29,306 nt of DNA from CAYUPY01 sp964446595. GTDB taxonomy: Bacteria; Patescibacteriota; Dojkabacteria; J137; JAEUSD01. The stretch covers positions 1-29,306 of the forward strand of contig CAYUPY010000010.1 in the NCBI GenBank assembly GCA_964446595.1, written 5' to 3'. Position 1 is the stretch's first letter; each line of letters starts with the position of its first letter. The notes under the pieces were generated by a model. The model did not search any database. It was not told where the DNA came from and saw only the letters and a program-made list of their open reading frames with translations. Positions 7,803 through 14,398 of the stretch are shown in pieces. The position numbers were made by a program, and so were the translations under genes.

Positions 7803-8582
7803 ATGAAACGCTTGCATACAAGCACTACATTAGTAATAGGGTCAACTATATTTGCTGTAGCCTTGGTGATCTCTGCAGTACTAATTTCCCAAACAAATTT
7901 TACCATCAGGCAGTTAGGAGTGACCACAGATGGCAAGACAACTGCTAATACTATTGGCGTTTCTGCGACAGGAGAGGCTTTTTTAAAGCCAGATACATTA
8001 ACCATATCCGTAGAAGTATCCGAATCTGCACAAGCAACTGAGAAGGCAATTAGTCAAGCTAATACAAAAATAAATGAAATTCGTGATTTAGCTCGCGCCA
8101 ACGGTGTAGCAGAAAATGATATTGCGACTTCAAGTTTTAATCTTTACCCAGAGTATGATTATCGCCAAAGCGGAAGTGTATTAGTTGGGCAAAGAGCTGC
8201 TCAGACCGTAAGTATTAAAATGCGTAATATTGGCGAAAAGGCTGAAAGAGCAGCAACTTTTATTGACCAAATAGCTAAAATTAATAACATTCGCGTAAAC
8301 GGAATTAATTTCCTAGCTGAAAATGATGATGAGGTAGTCAGTGAGGCTAGAGCAGCCGCAATGAGTGAGGCGAGAAAAAAAGCTGAAGAATTAGCTAGGG
8401 AAGCTGGTGTTGGTGTAGTTACGCCTGTTTCCATAACTGAAACTACCAATTCTTACAGCCCTCCAGCCTATTATGGGAGAGGAGAAATAGCAGAGGATAG
8501 TGCCGGGAGTCCTAGCACAGAAATTTCTACAGGTGAACTACGAGTTTCTGTAAGCGTCTCTGTCTTGTATGCCATAGAATAG
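7803..8582 (+). CDS. SIMPL-domain (DUF541, YggE-like) protein, membrane anchored
   Basis: A 259-residue protein with an N-terminal membrane segment at residues ~11-30 (VIGSTIFAVALVISAVLIS) that is not followed by a clear signal peptidase site, so it is probably an anchor with the domain outside the cell. The SIMPL domain starts at about residue 50 with the family signature GVSATGEAFLKPDTLTISVE, followed by the alternating strand and helix pattern (AISQANTKINEIRDLA, AMSEARKKAEELAREAG) and ends with GELRVSVSVSVLYAIE. Family members such as YggE/BP26 are periplasmic or surface proteins, some tied to oxidative stress or oligomeric channels; no enzymatic role is established. Single gene between a broken ORF and a promoter. 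Confidence 0.85.
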   Translation: MKRLHTSTTLVIGSTIFAVALVISAVLISQTNFTIRQLGVTTDGKTTANTIGVSATGEAFLKPDTLTISVEVSESAQATEKAISQANTKINEIRDLARANGVAENDIATSSFNLYPEYDYRQSGSVLVGQRAAQTVSIKMRNIGEKAERAATFIDQIAKINNIRVNGINFLAENDDEVVSEARAAAMSEARKKAEELAREAGVGVVTPVSITETTNSYSPPAYYGRGEIAEDSAGSPSTEISTGELRVSVSVSVLYAIE

Positions 8583-8614
8583 TTAATCTTAAAAGACTAT
8601 TTGTATTGTAATAA

Positions 8615-8643
8615 TTGCCAAAATTTAAGTTTGGTTATATAAT
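8615..8643 (+). promoter_or_regulatory. Promoter of the 6-phosphogluconolactonase-like gene, leaderless type
   Basis: TTGCCA (8615-8620), a 17-base spacer, then TATAAT (8638-8643), which is nine bases before ATG 8653. The best-matching promoter in the window; the predicted transcript starts only 2-3 bases before the ATG. Confidence 0.7.
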
Positions 8644-8652
8644 CAGGTATAT

Positions 8653-9399
8653 ATGAAATTTACAATTCATACCTCAACTGAAATTTCCCTTTCAATTGCC
8701 AACAAAATAATTTCTCACCGCGATAAAAAGGTTCTTTTACTCTTACCTGGTGGGTCTTTTTTAGATCTAATCCCTGAAATATTCGCTACTATTCTTAAAT
8801 CGGCTGAATCAAATGTAGTTGAATTAAACTTTTTGACAATTACTGTCATAGATGAACGTTATCAGGAGGGTAAAGCTGAGCACCAGGACAGCAACTTTTC
8901 GCAAATTAATGCTGTAGCAGAAGCTCACGAACTACGACAAAAAGGTGTTACATTCTATTCTGTATTGAAGGAAGGACTTTCACTTGAAGATACTGCACGC
9001 GAGTACGATCAATTTATTACGAATGCAATTCATGGAGAGGGTATGCATAAAATTGGTGTTTTAGGTGTAGGCACAGATTATCACTTAGCAGGAATCATGC
9101 CTTTAAAACAAGAATACTATAATAAGTTCAAAAGCAATTATGTATGTGGCTACAGAATAAGTGAGGTCTCCGATTCCGACAACGAGCATGAAGAAAGAGT
9201 CACGTTGAACTTTAATGGCATTATGAAATTAGATGATGTTTCGTTATATGCCATTGGCCCTAATAAATATACTATCCTACGCAACTTGGTGGCCGCAAAC
9301 GCACCAACCATCAAAGAAATATCAGATAAACCTGTTTTGTTCCTTCACGAGCTTAAAAAGGACGTAGAAATCTATACTGATCAAGAGTTATTTGACTAG
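8653..9399 (+). CDS. 6-phosphogluconolactonase / glucosamine-6-phosphate isomerase family protein
   Basis: A 248-residue sugar-phosphate isomerase/lactonase-fold protein. Landmarks: LLPGGSFLDLI (31-40; phosphate loop), VIDERY (65-70) followed by a conserved SN at 80-81, and LGVGTDYHLAGIMP (137-150). In normal 6-phosphogluconolactonases the last motif is GxGxDGHxAS(L/F)FP; here Gly is replaced by Tyr, but Asp and His remain. The family hydrolyses 6-phosphogluconolactone in the pentose phosphate pathway or deaminates glucosamine-6-phosphate; which applies here is not clear, and no zwf or gnd gene lies nearby. Its stop overlaps that of the converging ygjP-like gene (CTAG). Confidence 0.75.
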   Translation: MKFTIHTSTEISLSIANKIISHRDKKVLLLLPGGSFLDLIPEIFATILKSAESNVVELNFLTITVIDERYQEGKAEHQDSNFSQINAVAEAHELRQKGVTFYSVLKEGLSLEDTAREYDQFITNAIHGEGMHKIGVLGVGTDYHLAGIMPLKQEYYNKFKSNYVCGYRISEVSDSDNEHEERVTLNFNGIMKLDDVSLYAIGPNKYTILRNLVAANAPTIKEISDKPVLFLHELKKDVEIYTDQELFD

Positions 9400-10067
9400 A
9401 TAAAGTACAAAGTTTGACCTTTCCGTTTTAGCCAGTGGCGGTGAGTTCTATAATCAGGCATACATTTTTCTACCAAACCCCAGAAGTTAGATGAGTGATC
9501 CATATTTACTGTGTGGGCAAGCTCATGGACAATAACGTATTCAGCAACGGCGGCTGGCGCTAGCGCCAGCCGCCAGCTCAAGTTGATATTTTTTTTAGTG
9601 GAACAGCTTCCCCAACGAGTGCCTTGATCGCGGATACTTAACTTATTGTAAGGTAGCTTGTGGCGCGCAGATAAGCCGTCTGTCATTTCTAGTAAGTGGC
9701 GTCTAGCTGCACGCCGCATCCATTTATTAAGGGTGTCTTTGGCAGCATCACTTTTTTGGATATAAATCACATTGTGAACTTCATCCACCAGAAAGTCATA
9801 TTCAGGACCAACCTGTAACTGAAACCGCTTGCCAATAAAATCTAGAGTTGTGAGGGACCAAATATCGGGAGCTGCTGGTAACTTACTAAGCGCATTTTTC
9901 ACCCATTCATGATTACGGCGTAGGATATCAGCATATTGGCGCTCAGATAGTGCGCGGCGAGAGACAATCACTAGCTCGCCTTTTACAATTTTTAGTTTTA
10001 CACCTTTAACTCGTGGGTGAGTTGTAACTTTATACTGAATAGCTTCTTCCACGCTAGCATTATACAC
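9396..10067 (-). CDS. YgjP/DUF45-type zinc metallopeptidase-like protein
   Basis: A 223-residue COG1451 protein. The zinc site HELAH (181-185) is followed by H191 in HTVNMDHSSNFW, the usual HExxH-H arrangement of the family, and preceded by RDQGTRWGSCSTKKNINLSW, its second signature. The ~100-residue N-terminal beta-rich part (HPRVKGVKLKI, ADILRRNHEWV) is also typical. No signal peptide, so cytoplasmic. Substrates are unknown; relatives are often linked to restriction or nucleic acid systems, but there is no such context here. The start overlaps the upstream phosphoglycerate mutase-like gene by eight bases, so the two are probably co-transcribed. Confidence 0.88.
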   Translation of the reverse strand: MYNASVEEAIQYKVTTHPRVKGVKLKIVKGELVIVSRRALSERQYADILRRNHEWVKNALSKLPAAPDIWSLTTLDFIGKRFQLQVGPEYDFLVDEVHNVIYIQKSDAAKDTLNKWMRRAARRHLLEMTDGLSARHKLPYNKLSIRDQGTRWGSCSTKKNINLSWRLALAPAAVAEYVIVHELAHTVNMDHSSNFWGLVEKCMPDYRTHRHWLKRKGQTLYFI

Positions 10068-11589
10068 GCAGCAGATTTTTACCAGTCATTTCCGCAGGGA
10101 TTTCTATTCCTAGTAAGTGCAATAATGTTGGAGCTATGTCTGCGAGAGTGCCGGATTGCAATTGGTCTGAAAGAAGATTATTAGCAATTACTAGACAAGG
10201 AACTTCACTATCTGTGTGACCTGTGTGTGGGCGGTTTAGAACCTCGTCAAACATGTGTTCAGCGTTACCGTGATCTGCTGTCACTAGCATACACCCGTTC
10301 TGCTTGAGTACTGTGTTGGCGATGCGGCCCAGGCATTCGTCAATCACTTCCATAGAAGCGGTCACTTTTGCCGCATCGCCTTCATGACCAAAATTATCCG
10401 CTCCTGAAAAGTTTACTACCGCAAACGCATAGCCTTCTTCCAGTTTTTGAATCAAGACATCGGTAATTAAGCGCTGATTAAGTGCTGGGTCCTCACCGTC
10501 AGTAAGCGGTACTTCTAGTTGTAGCTCACCAGGTAAAGGCTTAGGCGATGCCTGATTAAAGAAATATGTAACGTCGGCAAACTTATCAGATTCAGCAATT
10601 CTTAATTGCTTCAGCTTAGCATCAGAAACTACCTTGCCCAGGTGCTTCTCAACTTTGACTGTTTGAAAAGCCGATTTAAGATGTAGATCCTGACCATATT
10701 CACTCATGCCTATCACGCATAGATTTTGAGGGTGACTTACTCTGGCAAAGGCTCCCAGCAGCGGGTCATTCAAGGCATTCACTAATTGCCCCAGCTCCTC
10801 ACCATTAAAGTTTAAGAATATGACTGTGTCTGTGTCATTTATTGTCCTGGGTTTATCCTGCTCATTTATGACTATGTAAAAAGGCTCCAGTGTGTAATCG
10901 GTTTGTTTGCGTTTGTAAGCTTTATTTAAATGCTGCGGGTAGTTGAAGATGACATGCGCCTCCGCCCTGGTAAGTGCGTTATATGCCGTTTGTGTTAAAT
11001 CCCAATCTTGATGATTATTTAAGGCGTACATCCCGCCCATCACACTGACAACTCGTCCCATTCTTTTTTCTAGACACATATTATTCACCATCTCTATTTG
11101 GCTGCTTATAGACTTCTCTGTAATCCCAATTAGGTGAATATAAAGCCGATCACGATCTGCTTTTTGGCCGACAGCCATTTCTAGTAGTGCATCTAGATGC
11201 TCGATATCAGCTAGTGTCTCTCTTTCATCAAATGCCGCGATAATATGCACTGCAGAATGATTTTGGTGGGCATGTAAGAAAGCTTCACTCAACACTGGAT
11301 TCTCATAAAATATCTCTGTTTGTATTGATTTATCTATTTGAGCCTTAGGCGACATCAACACTTGGCCTGCTCCAATATTACGGTGGCCGATCATGCTATT
11401 ACTAATTCCTCCAGAGGGAAGACCGGCGTCCGTGCCAGCTGCACTCAGGTATGTGTGAGGGTAAAGAGACCAAAATCTATCTAAATTCGGAGTATGGGCT
11501 TGTGAAACGGCATTGTGAATATGAGCCGGGCCAACACCAACCCCATCCATAATTACGAGCACGCCAAGGTTGTAATGGGCAGATTTCAT
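10060..11589 (-). CDS. Homologue of cofactor-independent phosphoglycerate mutase lacking the substrate-binding residues
   Basis: A 509-residue protein collinear with GpmI (usual ~510 residues). The metal/phosphatase half is intact: D15 (MDGVG), nucleophile S65 (NSMIGH), K336 (ESDKFADVTYFFN), D398 and H402 (SGADNFGH), D439-H440 (TADHGNAE) and H458 (HTGHT). The phosphotransferase half has lost its known residues: the GGVHSH His is L126, the DGRD motif is ITEK (156-159), the two Arg of SGRYYxMDRD are G186 and N192, and the two Arg of NFRxDR are N262 and E265. It should therefore bind two divalent metals and a phosphoserine but probably cannot hold phosphoglycerate normally. A different phosphohydrolase, a mutase of another sugar phosphate, or a regulator are possible. 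ATG 11589 follows TATATT by six bases. Confidence 0.85.
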   Translation of the reverse strand: MKSAHYNLGVLVIMDGVGVGPAHIHNAVSQAHTPNLDRFWSLYPHTYLSAAGTDAGLPSGGISNSMIGHRNIGAGQVLMSPKAQIDKSIQTEIFYENPVLSEAFLHAHQNHSAVHIIAAFDERETLADIEHLDALLEMAVGQKADRDRLYIHLIGITEKSISSQIEMVNNMCLEKRMGRVVSVMGGMYALNNHQDWDLTQTAYNALTRAEAHVIFNYPQHLNKAYKRKQTDYTLEPFYIVINEQDKPRTINDTDTVIFLNFNGEELGQLVNALNDPLLGAFARVSHPQNLCVIGMSEYGQDLHLKSAFQTVKVEKHLGKVVSDAKLKQLRIAESDKFADVTYFFNQASPKPLPGELQLEVPLTDGEDPALNQRLITDVLIQKLEEGYAFAVVNFSGADNFGHEGDAAKVTASMEVIDECLGRIANTVLKQNGCMLVTADHGNAEHMFDEVLNRPHTGHTDSEVPCLVIANNLLSDQLQSGTLADIAPTLLHLLGIEIPAEMTGKNLLRV

Positions 11590-11595
11590 CGAAGA

Positions 11596-11601
11596 AATAT
11601 A
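11596..11601 (-). promoter_or_regulatory. -10 box of the phosphoglycerate mutase-like gene
   Basis: TATATT on the minus strand, six bases before ATG 11589. It faces a second -10 box on the plus strand at 11634-11639, so the 55-base divergent gap holds two leaderless-type promoters. Confidence 0.5.
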
Positions 11602-11633
11602 GCAGATTTGTCCCTAGTTTGCTTGTTTTGTCC

Positions 11634-11639
11634 TATAAT
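11634..11639 (+). promoter_or_regulatory. -10 box of the SPOUT methyltransferase gene
   Basis: TATAAT, five bases before ATG 11645; no Shine-Dalgarno could fit between them. Confidence 0.6.
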
Positions 11640-11644
11640 CACCT

Positions 11645-12166
11645 ATGCGTCAATTACAAAAAACAGAAGCCCGAAAATTTTTTAAAAAAAACTTACCCGC
11701 GAGAGGTTATGAACTACATCTGTTACTAGAAAACATTCAGTATGCTCGTAACGTAGCTTCTATGTTCCGCACAGCAGATGCTGCCGGAGTTAACAAAATG
11801 CATCTTACAGGTATTACTAAATGTCCTCCTTTTGGAAAAGATTTAAAGAAAGCCTCACGTAGCAAAGAGCGTAGTGTTCCTTGGGTTTACCAGCAACATA
11901 CAGGCAAAGTTCTAAATACCTTAAAAAAGCACGGGTTTACTATTGTAGCTCTCGAAATTACGGATGAGTCCATTCCTATTGATCAATCTTTCCGCTTTAC
12001 CAATACTAACAATAAAATCTGTGTAGTGGTTGGCAGTGAGGTTTATGGTGTGACTAATAAAACACTAGAGAAGTGTGATGGAGCCTTATATATTCCAATG
12101 TATGGTAAGGGGGCCAGTTTAAATGTTGCAGTAAGTGCTGGTGTGGCTTTATTCTCTATGCGGTAA
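11645..12166 (+). CDS. SPOUT-class (TrmH/SpoU) RNA 2'-O-methyltransferase
   Basis: A 173-residue single-domain SPOUT methyltransferase using S-adenosylmethionine to 2'-O-methylate tRNA or rRNA. The three SpoU motifs are visible: NIQYARNVASMFRTADAAGV (motif 1, with the conserved N and R), VVVGSEVYGVT (motif 2) and IPMYGKGASLNVAVSAGVAL (motif 3). The length fits stand-alone TrmH/TrmL-like enzymes without the N-terminal substrate-binding domain of RlmB. A basic N-terminus (KTEARKFFKKNLPARGYEL) may help bind RNA. Target nucleotide not determinable. Confidence 0.9.
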   Translation: MRQLQKTEARKFFKKNLPARGYELHLLLENIQYARNVASMFRTADAAGVNKMHLTGITKCPPFGKDLKKASRSKERSVPWVYQQHTGKVLNTLKKHGFTIVALEITDESIPIDQSFRFTNTNNKICVVVGSEVYGVTNKTLEKCDGALYIPMYGKGASLNVAVSAGVALFSMR

Positions 12167-12214
12167 GACAAAGAATCTGATATTCTATAGCGACTTAAAT
12201 TTCACAAAAACTTT

Positions 12215-13597
12215 ATGAAAAAGACAAAAATTGTCTGTACGATCGGGCCGGCTAGCTGGAACGAAGAAGTATTATCTAAAATGATTGAGGCCGGCATGAA
12301 TGTGGCGCGGATCAACGGGGCATTTGCGGATGTGCCGGAATTAGAAAGAGTAGAAAAAATTGTGCGAGGCATTTCTCAGGATGTTGCGCTTATGCTAGAT
12401 ATTAAAGGCACTGAGGTTAGACTTAATAAGTTTGGAGAGGCGTTTCGAGTAGAAGTAGGAGATATAGTGGAGATTGGAAACAGCGAAGAACACCGCATTT
12501 ACCCTCGTACCTACCCCCAGCTGATAGATGACCTACACCAAGGTGATCACGTTTTGTTTGATGATGGCAATGTGGAAGCTGTACTTAAAGAAAAGCGCAA
12601 TGGAGTGATGCACTTTGAGGTGATCCGTGGGGGTATGTTCAAAGAGGGTAAAAGTATTAACACTCCAGGAATTAAGTTAAGTAATCCTCCGCTGACGGAA
12701 CGTGACCGTGAGCAAATTGCATACTGCAAGGATGCGAATTGGGAGTTTGTAGCTGCTTCATTTATTCGTAACCAGGCAGATGCCCAACTGGTAAAAGATA
12801 CCCTCACTGGATCACCGTTGAAACTGATTGCTAAGATTGAAAATGAAGAAGGTGTAAATAACCTAGACGAAATTTTAACTGTAGTTGACGGTGTGATGGT
12901 AGCTCGTGGCGATATGGGTGTAGAAATGCCTTTTGAAAAAATCCCATTTGTGCAGAAAGAAATGATTTACAAATGTAATATGGCAGGTAAGCCAGTGATT
13001 ACTGCCACTCAAATGCTGGAGTCAATGGTAGAACATGATCGTCCGACTAGAGCGGAGATCACAGATGTGGCGAATGCCATAATCGATGGCACCGATGCAA
13101 TTATGCTTTCTGCCGAAAGCTCTGCTGGTAAGTACCCAATCGAAGCCGTAGCTACGATGACTCGCATTGCTAATGAAGTTGAACAAAACTTTGAGCCTGA
13201 TATTCCTGAAGAACTAGCTAGCGGAGATGTAGTAGCCGATGCTCTAGCAAAGGCAGCAGCTCAAATCGCGCTTCAATTAGGGGACGAATTAAAAGGAATC
13301 GTAACTATCTCACGCACTATCTCCAGACTACTAAGCACATGTGAACTGGAGCAACCAATTATTTCTGTTGTGGAAAACGAGACTAGACGACGTCAGATTT
13401 TGTCTTTAACTTATGGAATCCATGATGTGTTAATGCTTGGCGAAGACTACAACGATAGAGATAGCGCCGTAAGTGCAGTAGCTGACATGGTAAGAGGACT
13501 AGGAAAATTCCAAACAGGAGATAAAATTCTACTGATTGGATACTCTTTACATGAGCAAGGTGACTTTCCTAAAGTATTTGAGGTATTTGAACTGTAG
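12215..13597 (+). CDS. pyk: Pyruvate kinase (atypical K+ site)
   Basis: A 460-residue pyruvate kinase making pyruvate and ATP from PEP and ADP. Clear motifs: KTKIVCTIGPAS (3-14), LIAKIENEEGV, VMVARGDMGVE, GKPVITATQMLESM, and RPTRAEITDVANAIIDGTDA. The substrate and Mg residues of the barrel are kept, including R32 and the KIEN and ARGD segments. Two of the four K+ ligands of the muscle enzyme are changed: N74 and D112 are kept as N34 and D62, but S76 is A36 and T113 is I63, while Glu117 (the marker of K+-dependent enzymes) is kept as E67. The C-terminal domain is ~115 residues, without a PEP-utiliser extension. Start ATG has no Shine-Dalgarno. Confidence 0.93.
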   Translation: MKKTKIVCTIGPASWNEEVLSKMIEAGMNVARINGAFADVPELERVEKIVRGISQDVALMLDIKGTEVRLNKFGEAFRVEVGDIVEIGNSEEHRIYPRTYPQLIDDLHQGDHVLFDDGNVEAVLKEKRNGVMHFEVIRGGMFKEGKSINTPGIKLSNPPLTERDREQIAYCKDANWEFVAASFIRNQADAQLVKDTLTGSPLKLIAKIENEEGVNNLDEILTVVDGVMVARGDMGVEMPFEKIPFVQKEMIYKCNMAGKPVITATQMLESMVEHDRPTRAEITDVANAIIDGTDAIMLSAESSAGKYPIEAVATMTRIANEVEQNFEPDIPEELASGDVVADALAKAAAQIALQLGDELKGIVTISRTISRLLSTCELEQPIISVVENETRRRQILSLTYGIHDVLMLGEDYNDRDSAVSAVADMVRGLGKFQTGDKILLIGYSLHEQGDFPKVFEVFEL

Positions 13598-13625
13598 TTA
13601 TGTCTGAGAGAATCAAATGTAGCTT

Positions 13626-13669
13626 TGGCGGCATGTATGGTAACCTACCGAAAACCATACATGCCGCCA
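13626..13669. terminator. Perfect 16-bp hairpin between convergent genes
   Basis: TGGCGGCATGTATGGT (13626-13641) and ACCATACATGCCGCCA (13654-13669) form a 16-bp uninterrupted stem with a 12-base loop. The right arm codes for the C-terminal residues GGMYG of the minus-strand gene, whose stop lies in the loop; the left arm is 28 bases after the pyruvate kinase stop. Only a weak AUUUAU follows on the plus strand and no U-tract on the minus strand. Likely a bidirectional termination or 3'-protection hairpin. Confidence 0.55.
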
Positions 13670-14361
13670 TTTATGCCTAGATCTTTGGCAAACTGATCAA
13701 TCTCATCCATGAAAAAAATCACTCTGTTACCCCAGCCTGTGCAACCTGGCTCCCAGCCACAAAAAGTTCTTTCCATAAGTCGAGGATCTTTCATTACATC
13801 ATTTCCGTATAATTCTGACCAAGCCAAAGTGCGGTAAACTGCATCTATGCTTTTTTCCCAACTGTTAAAGTAAATACGATTAGTTCCTCCACCTCCAAAA
13901 CCCCAACAGTTATAATAGGTAGCAGAGGTGTGGTATTTACATAGGTCGGTTTCTGCATCAGCAATAGCGGCGACAATCAAGCAGTCACTAGGAGCCTCGT
14001 AAAAGCGGCAGCGATCAAAAATTATATTACCTGTACCATACATCGGCGAATTGTGATACTTAAAATACTCATCGAGTACGTATGCTCTTGCATCCTTGCT
14101 TTGTGCCTTCGAACCAAAGTTCACAGTATCTTCTGCTAACACTTGAGGGGCTGCTTTAAAACTTACACCGGTGATTTTGTCCTCTATAGGCCTCGCTTGT
14201 GCAATCACTTCATCAAAAAAATCTGGCAAGAAGAGGTTTCCTGCAATAATTGCTGCAGCAATCCCAAAAGTAACTAGAGCCAAAACTAGCGCTTTTGCTT
14301 GCTTGGTATGTTTTTTGCGCGTTAGCTGATTCTCATAGCGCGAGAATTTAGGCAAAGGCAT
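13645..14361 (-). CDS. Membrane-anchored lysozyme-like / glucosaminidase-fold protein
   Basis: A 238-residue protein with a basic N-terminus, a membrane segment at ~24-45 (ALVLALVTFGIAAAIIAGNL) and an extracytoplasmic domain from ~95. The domain has the pattern of muralytic lysozyme-like proteins: YFKYHNSPMYG, SDCLIVAAIADAETDLCKY with a likely catalytic acidic residue, NCWGFGGGG, and FNSWEKSIDAVYRTLAW. Family knowledge suggests cleavage or remodelling of peptidoglycan; the exact bond is unknown. Cys residues in the domain (RCRF, DCL, LCKY, NCWG, FCGW, GCTG) may form disulfides, in line with the thiol-disulfide transporter at 27.9-28.9 kb. Divergent from the transglutaminase-like gene with only 37 bases between the two starts. 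Confidence 0.7.
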   Translation of the reverse strand: MPLPKFSRYENQLTRKKHTKQAKALVLALVTFGIAAAIIAGNLFLPDFFDEVIAQARPIEDKITGVSFKAAPQVLAEDTVNFGSKAQSKDARAYVLDEYFKYHNSPMYGTGNIIFDRCRFYEAPSDCLIVAAIADAETDLCKYHTSATYYNCWGFGGGGTNRIYFNSWEKSIDAVYRTLAWSELYGNDVMKDPRLMERTFCGWEPGCTGWGNRVIFFMDEIDQFAKDLGINGGMYGFR

Positions 14362-14398
14362 CTTTTTAATAAAGGCGTATAGATGTTAAATTAGTGCG

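Noticed and set aside
8576..8600. AATAGT...ACTATT hairpin at the end of the SIMPL gene
   Set aside because: Only six A/T-rich pairs with a long loop and no U-tract; not enough for a terminator call.
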